Below, in pieces: positions 1-12,300 of a stretch of 28,349 nt of DNA; positions within the stretch are counted from its first letter, which is position 1; each line of letters starts with the position of its first letter. Origin of the DNA: Reticulitermes lucifugus (taxonomy: Eukaryota; Arthropoda; Insecta; Blattodea; Rhinotermitidae). Where the stretch lies: positions 1 through 28,349 of the forward strand of contig JAKCWW010006289.1 in assembly GCA_026260175.1 (NCBI GenBank), given 5' to 3'. The notes below the pieces were generated by a model. That model had not been told where the DNA came from. It searched no databases and worked only from the letters and a program-made list of their open reading frames with translations. Position numbers and translations under genes: made by a program.

Positions 1-495
1 ACATTCATCAATCTCAGTCACAAATTATATTAACAAAAATTATTTAAAACATAGTAAATTAGAATATAATACAAAGTTTATCAAGATTAACCAATACTCA
101 CTTACACAGCAATGCATGGCACAGCAACATAAACTATCAAAACAATTAAAATAATACTTTTGTGCATAAGAAGAAACACCTACCAGTAAAACCTAGTAAG
201 ACATATATTCATCCACAGAATAAAAAGTATGTTGCAGTAAAAATACTTTAGTCTTTTTACAATTTTATGCCCACATTTACACTAGAATTTTTAAAAAGAG
301 TGGTTCTGCAGAACTGAACATGAAGATTTTTTTTTTGGCATGTACAATGGTCATGCACTTCTTCATTACATTTCATCTTATTCATATTCGATTTGACGTT
401 ACACACAACCTCACTTATATATAGACAAGGCAATGGAAGTATATTAAGTTCTTTATAAAGCTTTCTACAAGAGGCGTTCCTTATTTACATTGCAG
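1..495. other. AT-rich intron end upstream of first visible exon
   Basis: No coding signal is seen. The stretch is AT-rich and ends with a good acceptor (TTATTTACATTGCAG), so it is probably the 3' part of an intron of the FBF1-like gene. Confidence 0.5.
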
Positions 496-675
496 AAGGA
501 GCATCAACAAAGAAGTCTCCAGCTTCCAGGAGAGCCGGAAGTGGAGGTGGTGATGAAGATGGTGGAGATCTTTTGGCGGGAATGGGCTTTGGAAGTGAGA
601 TGCGTGGTAATGCAGGCAACCAACTGAAATCCAAACTGGATGAATTACTGGGCAAAAATGCATCTATCAGTGAAG
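496..675 (+). CDS. FBF1: FBF1-like exon a (first visible)
   Basis: The acceptor is TTTACATTGCAG ending at 495 and the donor is GTGAAC at 676. The frame enters with two bases finishing a codon and leaves with one base. It encodes a Gly/Asp-rich stretch followed by DLLAGMGFG and KLDELLGK. The preceding exon is outside the window. Confidence 0.75.
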
Positions 676-3600
676 GTGAACTTCATTCTTTCAGTTTTAT
701 ATAATTTAGATGAATACAGTTGTATTTACTTTATGTAACCCTGACAAAAGTTACCCATTACGCTGTGGCATTGATGGGTATTGTGATGGTGTGATGTTTC
801 CTTCAGTGCAGAATTATGTGATTCCTCAGATGAATTTTTTGTCATATTATTTGTTAGAAACAGTGACAATAAGAAATGTACAAGAGAGAATAAAGATTGA
901 AATTGTAGTGAAACTGGAAAAAAAATGTCGCTGACATTTACAAAATGTACTGTAAGTTTCTGGAGAGGGGCCAACTAGTAAAATACAGGTTGCTTTTTGG
1001 GTTAAACAATTTCAAGATGAAGTTAGCAGTTAACAAAAGAGCCATTATCCAACAACTTCAGGAACTAGTTTAAATGAGAGAGGGACTGATATGATGAGGG
1101 ACACTCATCAGTTTACTCTTTGGAAGACAGCAGAAGAACTTAACATGAATAGAGGAACCCCCCATTATATCTTCATGGCATGATGCTTATTAAGCACACA
1201 AACAACCTTACCTTTACAACAGCTTGCGATGGAATTTCAAAGTTTGGAAATATTCTACTTGACTGCAGCGAGAGAAAAGACATTTAGTACACTTTATTAC
1301 TGCAGCAGAGAGTTTTATACTGTCAGTGATAGGTATTAAACACTTAGTGACCCACGTGAATATGTAACATTCTTACTGACACATGCTGATTTTTGGGTCT
1401 TATTCCTTGTCCCAATTTTCTTTGTAAGAACCACAGTAGAGAGTAGCTGTATTTATGGACTCAGCAGAGCAGGATTCTTTCTTCTTTTCTGCTCCACTTG
1501 ATGAAGGAAATAGAGAAATGTTTTGAAATTAAACGATTTTTAAAAGAATGGGGATGATGGGCAAAGTACAAAAATAGCTTCAAATATTTTGTCACATTAT
1601 CCATAGACATCAAATGTAGTTTGTGTATTTTTTCCCCTTTTCTTGAAATGTTCTTCTGTATTATTCAGTAAAAGACTTGAGAATTAAATACATAATATTC
1701 TAGCAGTAACTCTGAAGCTGACTGCTGTCCTTTTTCTGGCAGTGAGGTTGAGAAAATGCTGTACAGGCCTCCAGGTAGCACCATAATTGTGTATTGTATT
1801 GTTTGTATATCCCTTAAGTTTACTTAACAAATCTGCTTACCTGTTTGTAAATTTTAATAGATACACCCCCACGATCCATGCTGAATGATTTGTTGGGAAA
1901 GGAAACATCATCTAGAGACAGCATATCTGCGGGTGATGGGAGAAGGCATGGCCCACAAGACACACAGGCAAGTTTTATTTTGAATTCCCAAAATTATGTG
2001 ATCAACCACTTTTCTTTTCACATTGAGTTTTATATTGCTCTACACATGTTGGAATTCACTTTAGTTTTAATTTAACATTTTTCTCTTGTTACATATCTTG
2101 TTCAGTTTTGTGTTAGTTGTAGTAACACATCACATTAATTGACATTAAACATGGGAAGAAAATTTCTCTCTTTGGTATGGTATTACTGTATTAAAATGTT
2201 TTGTAATTGTACAGACACATCAACCTGAAAGTGGCGTGTCATTTGGAAACTATTCGCCATCAGTGTCAGTACCTGGCCGTCGCCCAAGTTCTCGGCATAA
2301 ATCAGGAACAGCCGCTCTGCCAGATCCTCTGGGGATCTTCTCCCCTGCACCTTCTCCAAAAAAGGAGAGTCACCAGCCTTCTTCCAGCACTCACAAGACA
2401 GCTGACATGCTTGGTGTTTCTAACACAAAGGCACCTTCTGCAGTTATTGTAAGTACTTCATGTTACTTGATGCACCTGCAGGGTGCAGACACATTGTGTC
2501 CATCTGAGGTGGTCTCACATGCCTGGTATAAGTGATGCATCCTGACAAATAAAGGTCTGTAATTTTTAGTTGCATTTGCAACCCTGTGTAATGCCTATTA
2601 AAACCATTCAGTTTGTCCTTCTGTATGTATGGCACCATTTAAGAACTGCTGAACAGATTTGGATGAAATTGCACATTTTGTGGTGTTTTAATCAAAACTG
2701 GGTAAAAATAATGAAAAATGTACATGATAACTGACATGCTTGTCTTTGAACACCTTGAAGATAACTCAGAGTGTAAAGGGTTTGAACAAAAGTTGTAGAA
2801 AAAATTACATAATCGTTTTATTCTGAGTACAGTTTTCAATTAGTGTTGTGGTTTTTGAGACAAACAAGAATTTTTATTGTATATGATAGCAACATCAACA
2901 AATGCACATACATGTGTGAAAATCACAAATATTTTGAACTGTATTATAATTTTTAATATATATTTTAAACCATGTATTATTTTTAAAATTTAATATTTTG
3001 TATCTATGCATTGGTTCCATAAAACTTCTCTAATATTTTGATGTATGTATCCTTTGTAATGCACCTCCCTGCAGATGGCCTCATGAGTGGCCAAAACATG
3101 TAGGAGGTATACGGTGTGTATAATGCACTTTCATACACTTACGTGCATTTGTTGGTTTTGCTGTCATATCCAATCACTCAATGCACGGTTATGGAGTATT
3201 TAAATAAGAATTTTTATGTAGTGTGTATATTCTTTTACTTGCCTATTCATCACAAAACAGTGATCTTGTGAACACACTGTTGTCAGTAATAATTAAGTGA
3301 AACATTGTCCCATCCGAATTTATTCTAGGTCTGCATAAGTTGAGACACTGTTGAAATCAGTTTTATTCTTTTAATGTTGCACTGTATGTCAGTATGACAT
3401 TCAAGCATATAGTAAACAAGTTGTTTACATATATGATTTTCTTTTAGTGTGTCTGATAGCAGTGAACAGTGAAGCTGTAACATTGATTTATTCTTTCATT
3501 ATATAGTTTTGACTTCTCACCAATATAAAAATGTATCAATTGAAAGTGAAGAGTTGCATGTAAGTTAGGTGTTTGTTTATTGTAAGGGAAGAGTTTATTG

Positions 3601-6600
3601 TAGTTGTATTTATACATTTTGTGTAAAAAAGGCACAGAATGTCACTTCCCTTTCCATATTAGCTGCATTTTCTTTTTATGAAGTAATTTAAAGGTTGTGA
3701 TTATTAGCATGTCATTTATAACCGTGAGATATGCTGTCCTCGCAACTGTATTGCTGGGGATTAATTTCTTCTGAGATTGGAAGGTGTGTTACTGAGTGAG
3801 TCCTTCCTGACATTTTGCAGGATCATGGTTCTTTTATCTTCAAGGTTCAAGCAGTCAACCATGATCCTTTGAAATGTCAGGAGTCAGTCACCCAATGACA
3901 CAGTGTCACATAAAAGAAGAATTGAATCATAATTTGTAGTTACTTCTGCTGACCTCACAGTGTAAGTGTACAATGTGTATGTTTAGTCTTATTTAAATAA
4001 TTGTTAGCAGTGGATACTCTTTATTCTTAGAATTCACATATTGCACTCACTCTTACTAGTTCAATATTTTCTATCTAGTCGACATGTAAAAGCAGAAATA
4101 CTGAAACTTAACTGACAAAATGCACTATTTTTTTTAAGACTGAAGAATATAAAAACTGTTGGTGTTTTGTGACAAGATTATTGAGACTGGATTGAATCTC
4201 AGTGGACAGTAACACAGGTGGCGATTTAGTAAAGTAGAAACTGGCAGTTCGTAGTAGCGGTTGTAATGGCATAGAAGCCCAGCCGTGTGATACTTATGTG
4301 TTAGACCAATTGCCAAGAAGAGACAGTTTTAAAGTTCAGTAATAACAATGACATACTGGTGATGGTGTAAGTGATGTGACTATAAATGGTGCTAAATATT
4401 CCTTGGTGATTTCTGTACTCTTGGCTCATGGGTGTGTATTAATTTGGGAATCATGACTGATGATTGAACTAACCAAATCATATAGTTTGTAACTCATATT
4501 TCCTGCCAGTGTCACCATATTCATTGAAGCTTTTCAAGATAAGCAGACATAAGTTCGTCCCAGAACTTGTAGTGTTATCCTACCAAACGAAAAAAATAGG
4601 TTTCATTGAAAGAATATATGTTTTGACTTGCAGGACAGACGACAGCAAGTGGCAGATGGGAATGAGACGCATCCTGATTGGCTGGGAGGTGGAAGAACAG
4701 TTACACCTGAGCTACAAAAGACACAGTCTGCACCAACACTGTCAGTGCCAAAACCAATCACAGTACCAGCTGCGTCACTGCCTTTAACACAGCCTGTGGG
4801 TAAGTTGCTTGAGACTTGCAGGGATGGAAAAACGTTTTAAAGGTCTTCTATTCAGTAGGGACTGGGAACACTTACACTGAAGGTACACAAGTCTTGCAGT
4901 TGTACCTCCTCAAGAATGTCAAAGATCCCACTGCTTATGAGGCAATGAATCCAACAAAGACAGAATCATGACAAAATGTTGGGATAACGTAATAGATAAA
5001 TAAAGAATGAAAGAAAGAAAGAAAGAAAAGACTGAATTAATAATTACCTGATACATCATTAGAACAGACATAATGAGAATGTACATTTCTGTAGCTTGTA
5101 TTTGTAATAACATTGTTCATGTCAGTGTGGCCATCTTAATTCTGATATTAGTGTATTTTAGAACAGTACATTAAATGCTATGTGTAGTGCATCCCATAAG
5201 TAGGTATAAGATAAAATGAAATATTCTTTTCTCTAAATTATCTTATAGTTCTCATCATTGTAATTCTGTAGTTAATTGTAGTAGTATATCCAACAAGTAG
5301 ATTCCAACCACTGTAATGTTCAAGATGTGAGGATAATAGCCATAAATCACAACTAAATGTTTTAGTATGTTGTATGGTTTTAATGTGACATGTTTCGGCT
5401 CATACACAAGAAGCCATCAGCAGGCTAATAAAACACCAAAAAAAATTATTGTGTGAATTACATCATGTTATTTTACATCATCCATATATATCTATATCAT
5501 TGAGATCTCAGCTTCACTAATATCAAAACAGCATGACAAGCCGAGATCAGTTAAATCTAAAAATTGTACTATTCCACAGAGATGTGAGAAAAATGGCATT
5601 AAAATAGTTAAAATTGCAAACTACAGTATTTCAGTGTTCTTACACTACATTGTAATGTTTGTGTTATTTCTAGTATATCACTAAAGTAGATTCTGGACAC
5701 CATGAGGTATTCTTTGTTCTCTGAATGCTTATTTTTCTTAAATGTAAACTGCAGAATTGTTTTATGTTATTAGGGAATGCAGTCAGTGGCATGGGAGTGC
5801 TGGCTGTAGGATCACAAATTGACCAACAGGTAGTGGCAGCCCTGCAGCATCAGGAGATGCAGCTGTTGACAGCACTGCATTTGAAACAGCATGAAGAGAG
5901 AATGTCTGCACTTCATGTGCGCCAGCAGGAAATGTTACAGCACCAAGAACAACAACTGGAAGAGCTGATACGTCGACAAATACAGCGTCAAGAGCAGCTT
6001 GATGTGCACATGAAATCACAGCAGGAACGTATCAGTTCACATATACAGGTGGTGTTATTGTGATTGTTAAATTTTTGGTGCTGTATTCTGTGATTATTGT
6101 ATGTACAGAGTGTTAGCAAATCTAGGATTCCATTTCAGGAGATGTGTTAAAATTTAGTAACACAATTTGCATGGTAGAAGATTTAAGTTTTGCTGTGAAT
6201 AAATTCACTAAATCCACTTACCAATCAGCAGAGTCCAAAGTTGAGTTAAAAAAAACAAACATTTTGGAGATGTACTGTGTCTCTGTCTTCAGCAGCTATT
6301 CCCCACATTGTCCCTGATCATGCCGGTAAAGTTTTCAACTGAACTTTGATACAGCGCTGTGCAAGACCGTTGCAATGCACAACATATAAAGTAGAACCTC
6401 AATTTAAGATTTTCATATCTAAGTGAGAAAATTATTAAATGGGGGTTGTGTCGGAATCAAACAGAAAATTACTGCTGTGGTTGCAAAAACATTATATTCA
6501 CTTTAAATTTAAACCCAATAATGTTTTTCTTCAATCCATTTTATATTTATATTTTTGTATTTATTTTATGGGACAAGAAAGAATCTAACTTGACATATAA

Positions 6601-9305
6601 ACTAAAATTACCTTTTGCTTTACAAGAGACGGTGTGAATCCATTCTTCTGTCAGCATTGTATATGGTGACTAATCATAAAATAGTGCACAGTTATGATTT
6701 ACGATCAACCAGTAATGCTATCAAGTTGGAAACGTGCGTATATGTCAATGGCTCCTGCCACAGGCTTATTACCAGTCAAATGCATGCTGCTGCAGTAGCT
6801 TGCAACTGGTTCTGACATCAGTTCACTTCAACTGCGCATAATCATGGCGTTATTTACATCCCAACCACCAAAGCTGTAAACACAAACCATAAATTGACGG
6901 GGGGTGTGGGAATGTGAAAGCAAGAAACCTTAAATCGAAAAAAAAAAATTATACATTATTTGTATGGAGTTTTGGCTAGGACCACAAAAAATGAACGTAA
7001 AAATTAGCAAAATCTTAAATTGAGAAACCTTAAATTAGGATTCTGCTGTATTATTAAAGTGACTGGATACGGGCTGAGGTTCAATTTCAGATGTGCACAG
7101 GGACTGCTACCTTCTGTTTGATCTGGCAGTATTTTACTGTATTTAATCACCATGAAAACTTGGAAAATCTTATACTTCTATGTGTTTTCATTCACCATTT
7201 CTTGGTGTGAGATCTGTTACAGTTCCCTGTTATTTCAGTTGCTGCTGGCTCAGCCAGTTACAAATCCAGCTGCTGTGTCTCCTGTTGTTACGCCACCTCC
7301 AGTACTGCCTTCTGTTGTGCCTGCCGTGGGTCACAAAGCTGATGAGAGTCAGGTACAGTATTTGTCCTTGTTGTACACTGTACCATTGTTCTTAAAGAGA
7401 TTGCCTAAATAAGTACTGGGGCAGCCACCTCATGTGCTTTTCAAATGTGGAGATTGTACCTGTGATGGTTTATGGCAAAGGTCAAAGAAAAGTGTTGTAA
7501 AGGAAATCGTAGTTTTGATTTGCTATAGCCGGAGTTGTTTGTGGGGTGTGTGAATGTAGTGCATAATGTAAGAAATAGAAGTTAATAATAATGTCATAAT
7601 TTCATTGCTATGTATATGTGTATATTTACATTACATGATCAATTAACAATCTATTAAGTATAAATTATGAGTTAGGTTCGTCTATTTCTTTTAGGGCAGT
7701 GCTATCATAATCATCTGCATGTAAGTGGGCTGAGATGTTTTAAAAAGTTTGTAATGTATACAATATACTTGTATATTAATATTCTGTTGTTTTTTTAGTT
7801 ATCAGTTGTACAAAAACAGTAGTAAAGTTATATTTGTTTCATAAATAAGCTTTCAGATTTACTGATATTCTAATACTATAACAATATGATGTTAATAAAA
7901 AGTACTATTTAAGTAACTGACAAGTAGGCTCTGCCATAGCTGAGGCATGACCTGTGACTTTTCACATCAGAGGCCTCTGTTCAGTTCCACTACTTCATAT
8001 GGGATCTGTGGCAAACACAGTCACACTTGGGCAGGGTTTTTTTGTGTGTCAGGGCTTTGCTGTCTCCATGCCAGTTTTCATTTCACAAAGTCTTTAAACA
8101 TGTTTATAGTCAGGGAATACATTACCTAGGGACTCAGCTGACACCACTGCTACAACTAAAACAAACTGATAATGTTTTTTCCATTATGAAATATTTCAAC
8201 AATAACATCATACCTACAGTTTTAAACCCCAGTCTTTACCCTAACCTACTAGCATACGAGAGTGGTGGAATTCTAAGTGATTGTTTTGGGATCCAAAAGA
8301 ATCAGAGTATCAGTTATACTGATTTTGTTCAAGTGTTGCTCAAAATGTAAGATAGCACAATTATTTGCAGCAGAGTTGGTTGGAGGTGTTGGAGCATCTG
8401 CTATAATGCCTTTATCTGGTCCCCTCCGCCTTCCATTCATTTGAACCCTTAAAATAGTGCCTTCCTGAAAAGCACTTCAACACTGATCTAGTTGTTCAGT
8501 GTGAAATGTGTCACTGGTTAGCAGTGTCAAGTTCGATATGGATAATCTCATGGCAGGGTTGGACAAACACCTAAATAAGTAAGATGATGTTGTTAAAAAT
8601 GGCACAGGTATGTGCTTTGACTGTGTTATGATGTTGTGGTGGTGTGATTAAGAGTCTTCTCACAAAGAATTGTGTTGTCCTACTTTTTGGACCTGTGTCG
8701 TGACTGAATCACTAGCCAGAATGCGTGATGATTGAGTAAGAGTTTATTACATGAAATTCTGTAAATAGTCTTGTATGTTGCGCAGATTTGCAGTGTCTTA
8801 GCCGCAAAAGAAGGAATGAGGCGTGGAAGATTGCGTGCTTTAATGACAATTTGATAGTAATGTGATTGCTGTCTTTGAGTAATGGCATCCTGTAGATGCA
8901 GGATGCATTGCCAATGTTCCAGACACAGTAGGGACCTCCAGAACATTGGCACTACAGCCATCACACAGAAGCAGGAACCATATGTGTGCATGTTGCTGAT
9001 CAGTGTGTACATATGTAATGTTTGTAGGTTACATTGGAACAAGTGAAAGCTGAGAAGCTGCTGCTCGAGTCAACCTTGGACAGCTTGAAGGCTAAACATT
9101 TAGAAGAGTTGCAACTTCTTGAAGACTCATACAGGTACTGTACATTCACTGCCACACAGATACCCTATTCTGGGGCAACAGAGAGCACTTGTATCATTGT
9201 CACAGACAGTCCTTACAGTATTACACCTCGATGGGTTATGGTGAATTTTAATGAACGGAACCCTCCCAGCTTTTGGGGTTCTTTGCTGAACAACAATAAT
9301 GACAG

Positions 9306-9363
<58 letters not shown>

Positions 9364-12300
9364 CACTACCACTACTACTATTACTACTACACCACTAATA
9401 CTACATTTCTACTATGACTACTACTACCACTGCTGCTACCACCACTACCACCACTGCTGCAACTGTGCCTCTTCATTTTTGTCCACCTCCTTCTCCCCTT
9501 CCTGTCCCCTCTGCCATCTTCTTCTTCAGTGCCTCGTCCTCCTCCTCCTCATAGTTTTCTTCCTCCTCCTCTTTTATTCTTGCTCTGTTTCTTTTTGCTT
9601 AATACCTTGTTTTAGCTTTATTTTGTGTATGTTTGCAAATCCTATAAAATCTTAATATTTGAACCAGTTCTTTTTGATTCATTTTGCCGAGTGGTGTGAT
9701 ATCTCACTTTTTTGGTATATTTAACATTGGGCCAGTGAGTGGCAGGTAAAGGGTGACTGTGACTGATCAAATGGGAAGGAAAAGGAAGGAAGGAAAGAAA
9801 GAAGGTGGCAGTCTTGGCCTGTTTTAAGGTACTATTCTAGTAATTCCCTTGAGGGACTAAAGAAAACCATGAAAACTGAATCAAGATGTCAGGCAGTTGG
9901 GCCAAATGTTAAGCTGAGGACAGGGATTCCAGCCGTTCACCTGCTGTGTTCAGTTTAGTAGCATTGCATGAAGCATGTCACATGGTTGTTACTCATAGTT
10001 GTCAGATGATGATGACCATTCACCTCCGTCTAGAATATGCGGAGCTTTGCTTTTGGTCTGCGAGTTGTCTCTGTGCTTAATGAAGCTACATGCCATAAAG
10101 ATGTGTAGAGGAGTGAAGGAAAAACTGAACACATTCTTAAATTTTGGGCTAGATGGAGGTGAGTGGTCAGTTTAACATCTCAGGTTCTTTTTCCCAGGTT
10201 CTTTTTCCCTGGTGGAATGAACCTTGGTGACCATTGGATATGAGGGTGGTTGGGCCTCAGAGCCAGTCTGAATGTTGTATCAAAGAGTAGAGTCGCTACA
10301 TTTGTCATATATCTAACACCTGCCACTCTCTGACATGCAGGTTCTAGGTTTTTCGTAAGGTAACATATTTGTCTTTGCATTTGTGATGTGTTTTTAAGCT
10401 AATACAGTGGTGGTTCTACATACATCCTCTGTACAGCAGTGTATTAGGGGATCCTGGATACCAAATTCAGTACAGTGACTAAGTTACACGCTGGATGCCT
10501 GAGGAATCATGATGCAATTCTGGGTGGGGGAAAGAGATTTGTCTTTTCTCTCAAGCATCCAGACCAGCTCTGGGGCCCACCCAGCCTCCTATTCAAGGGG
10601 GCTGGGGGATCTTTCCCCCACGGTTAAAGCACCTGGAGCTCGAAGTTGACCACTCACCTCCATCTAGTGCTGAGGTTAAGAATGCATGGATCTATGCCTC
10701 CACTCCCCTATATGCATGAATGGCATTCAGAGGAACAACTTTTCTTTGTTTTGTACCAGTGAATTATGATTTGGTTGCAGGCGTGAAATTGCAATGCTGG
10801 AGAGTTCTTCTAAGAGACAGGAGCAGCGACTGCGTGCCGAGAACGAGTGCTTGGAGAGGGATTTCCAGGCCAGGATGACAAGGATGCATGTATGTAACTG
10901 TTACATAACCTTGATCTATGTATGCAGAGGACATAGCACAGTCAGGTTATAAATACACAGTGAAGAGCAAGTTCGACCCTGAAGGCGTGAGGCAGCAGAT
11001 TCCTCGGAAACAGTGGTACCATTGTACCAAGCTACATGATGTCACATCCCAGAAGAGCATAATCTTAGTGTTTATTTTTATGAGAACCTCAAATCTCAAA
11101 CATCATAGCTGTCATTCTGGTTGCTGGTAAAGGTGTTGGTAATGTTGCAGGAGGAGCAGGTTTCCCTCATTGAACAGCATCAGTTGAGGTTAGCGGCACA
11201 ACAGAAGGAGCATGTGGAGGAATTGCAGCAGTTGCGGACACTGCACCATCGGGACCTTGAAGAGGCTCATAAGCAGCACTCAGACATGTTGGAGCACCTG
11301 AAAAGAGCTCATGCATTGGAGAGTGATTCATTAAAGGAAGCTTCATCATACAAAAGGTATGACATTTATAGCTTGATGTCATCATTGCTATTTTAATTTC
11401 ATGGATTTCCTTCAGGGTTGTTTACGTTGTGTCAAATACTTCTCCACTCTGTCCTTCCATAGCTGCTCCTCTTGTGTCTGTGTCCGTTCCTGCCTTAACC
11501 ACTTGTGTATTTCTCCCCTTACATGGTGTCTGCACCTTGTTCTTGGTTTATGTGTTACTTAATGTCATCGTTTTTGCCTCTCTGAAAAGCGCTGTATCAT
11601 CCACTCATAATAACTGTATGTGAAAGCTAAATGATTAGCATTACAGCCTGCTATGAATCTAGATCTTCTTGTGATGGTATAGCTCCAATTGTCTCTAACC
11701 TTTGAAGTCACATGGAGTTGAATGGTTTGTGTCATGCATCTGCTGCTTTCCATCAGGAGGAGAGTCTCCAGTAACCACTGGATTGGAGGGAGGGTGAGTC
11801 CAGAGATGGTCTTGACATGGTGACAAAAAGATATATCTACCCCCACCTCCACAGGCAATCGAACCCCGATTCTCTGGTCAAGTCCATAGCCTAGTAACTT
11901 TATTAACATATGTCCATACCTTCATTTTGACATCATTGCTTGTAATTTTTTAAATCATTGCATAACATATTGTTGTTGGATTTTAGCCCTTCTGTTTGTT
12001 TCTTGATGTTCCATGCAATCTCTAGTGATTGTAATCTGCTTACACCTTTATTACTCCTCACCAAAATTTCTGCTTTATATTCAAAATAGGTACATAAGCA
12101 TGTAAAATATTAATTTAACACTTTCTTAAATTTCCCTGTATCATATCTAAAATTGCGTGATGTAATTCATGTCATTGTGGAATTCTGCATTTTTTTGCAG
12201 TAACTGAGGTAACAGGTGGATTCAGGATACCTCTGTCAGTAGCAGAGACTGAGCTGGGCTGAATGACTGGTTTTCAAGTCACACCACGGCCAAGGACTTG

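Larger units (their letters stand above)
2449..4633 (+). other. Intron c-d
   Basis: The largest visible FBF1-like intron (2.2 kb), AT-rich. It holds a nested hairpin at 3063-3108 and a fold-back at 3791-3895. The 4134-4330 stretch is less AT-rich and unrecognised. Confidence 0.6.
9135..10780 (+). other. Intron g-h
   Basis: Contains a long CTA/TAC microsatellite, pyrimidine-rich sequence to about 9600, a GGAA/GAAA-rich patch near 9776-9805 and a SINE at 10475-10750. Confidence 0.6.

Noticed and set aside
4509..4787. Alternative + strand open frame overlapping exon 4634-4799
   Set aside because: Wrong phase for both neighbouring exons; the frame giving DWLGGG joins correctly.
5783..6019. Minus-strand open frame opposite exon 5774-6048
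   Set aside because: It is a shadow of the Gln-rich coiled-coil exon; the + strand frame has splice sites and matching phases.
9034..9655. Long open frames with poly-Tyr, poly-Thr and poly-Val runs
   Set aside because: They are translations of the CTA/TAC microsatellite and its pyrimidine-rich flank; only 9028-9134 is coding.
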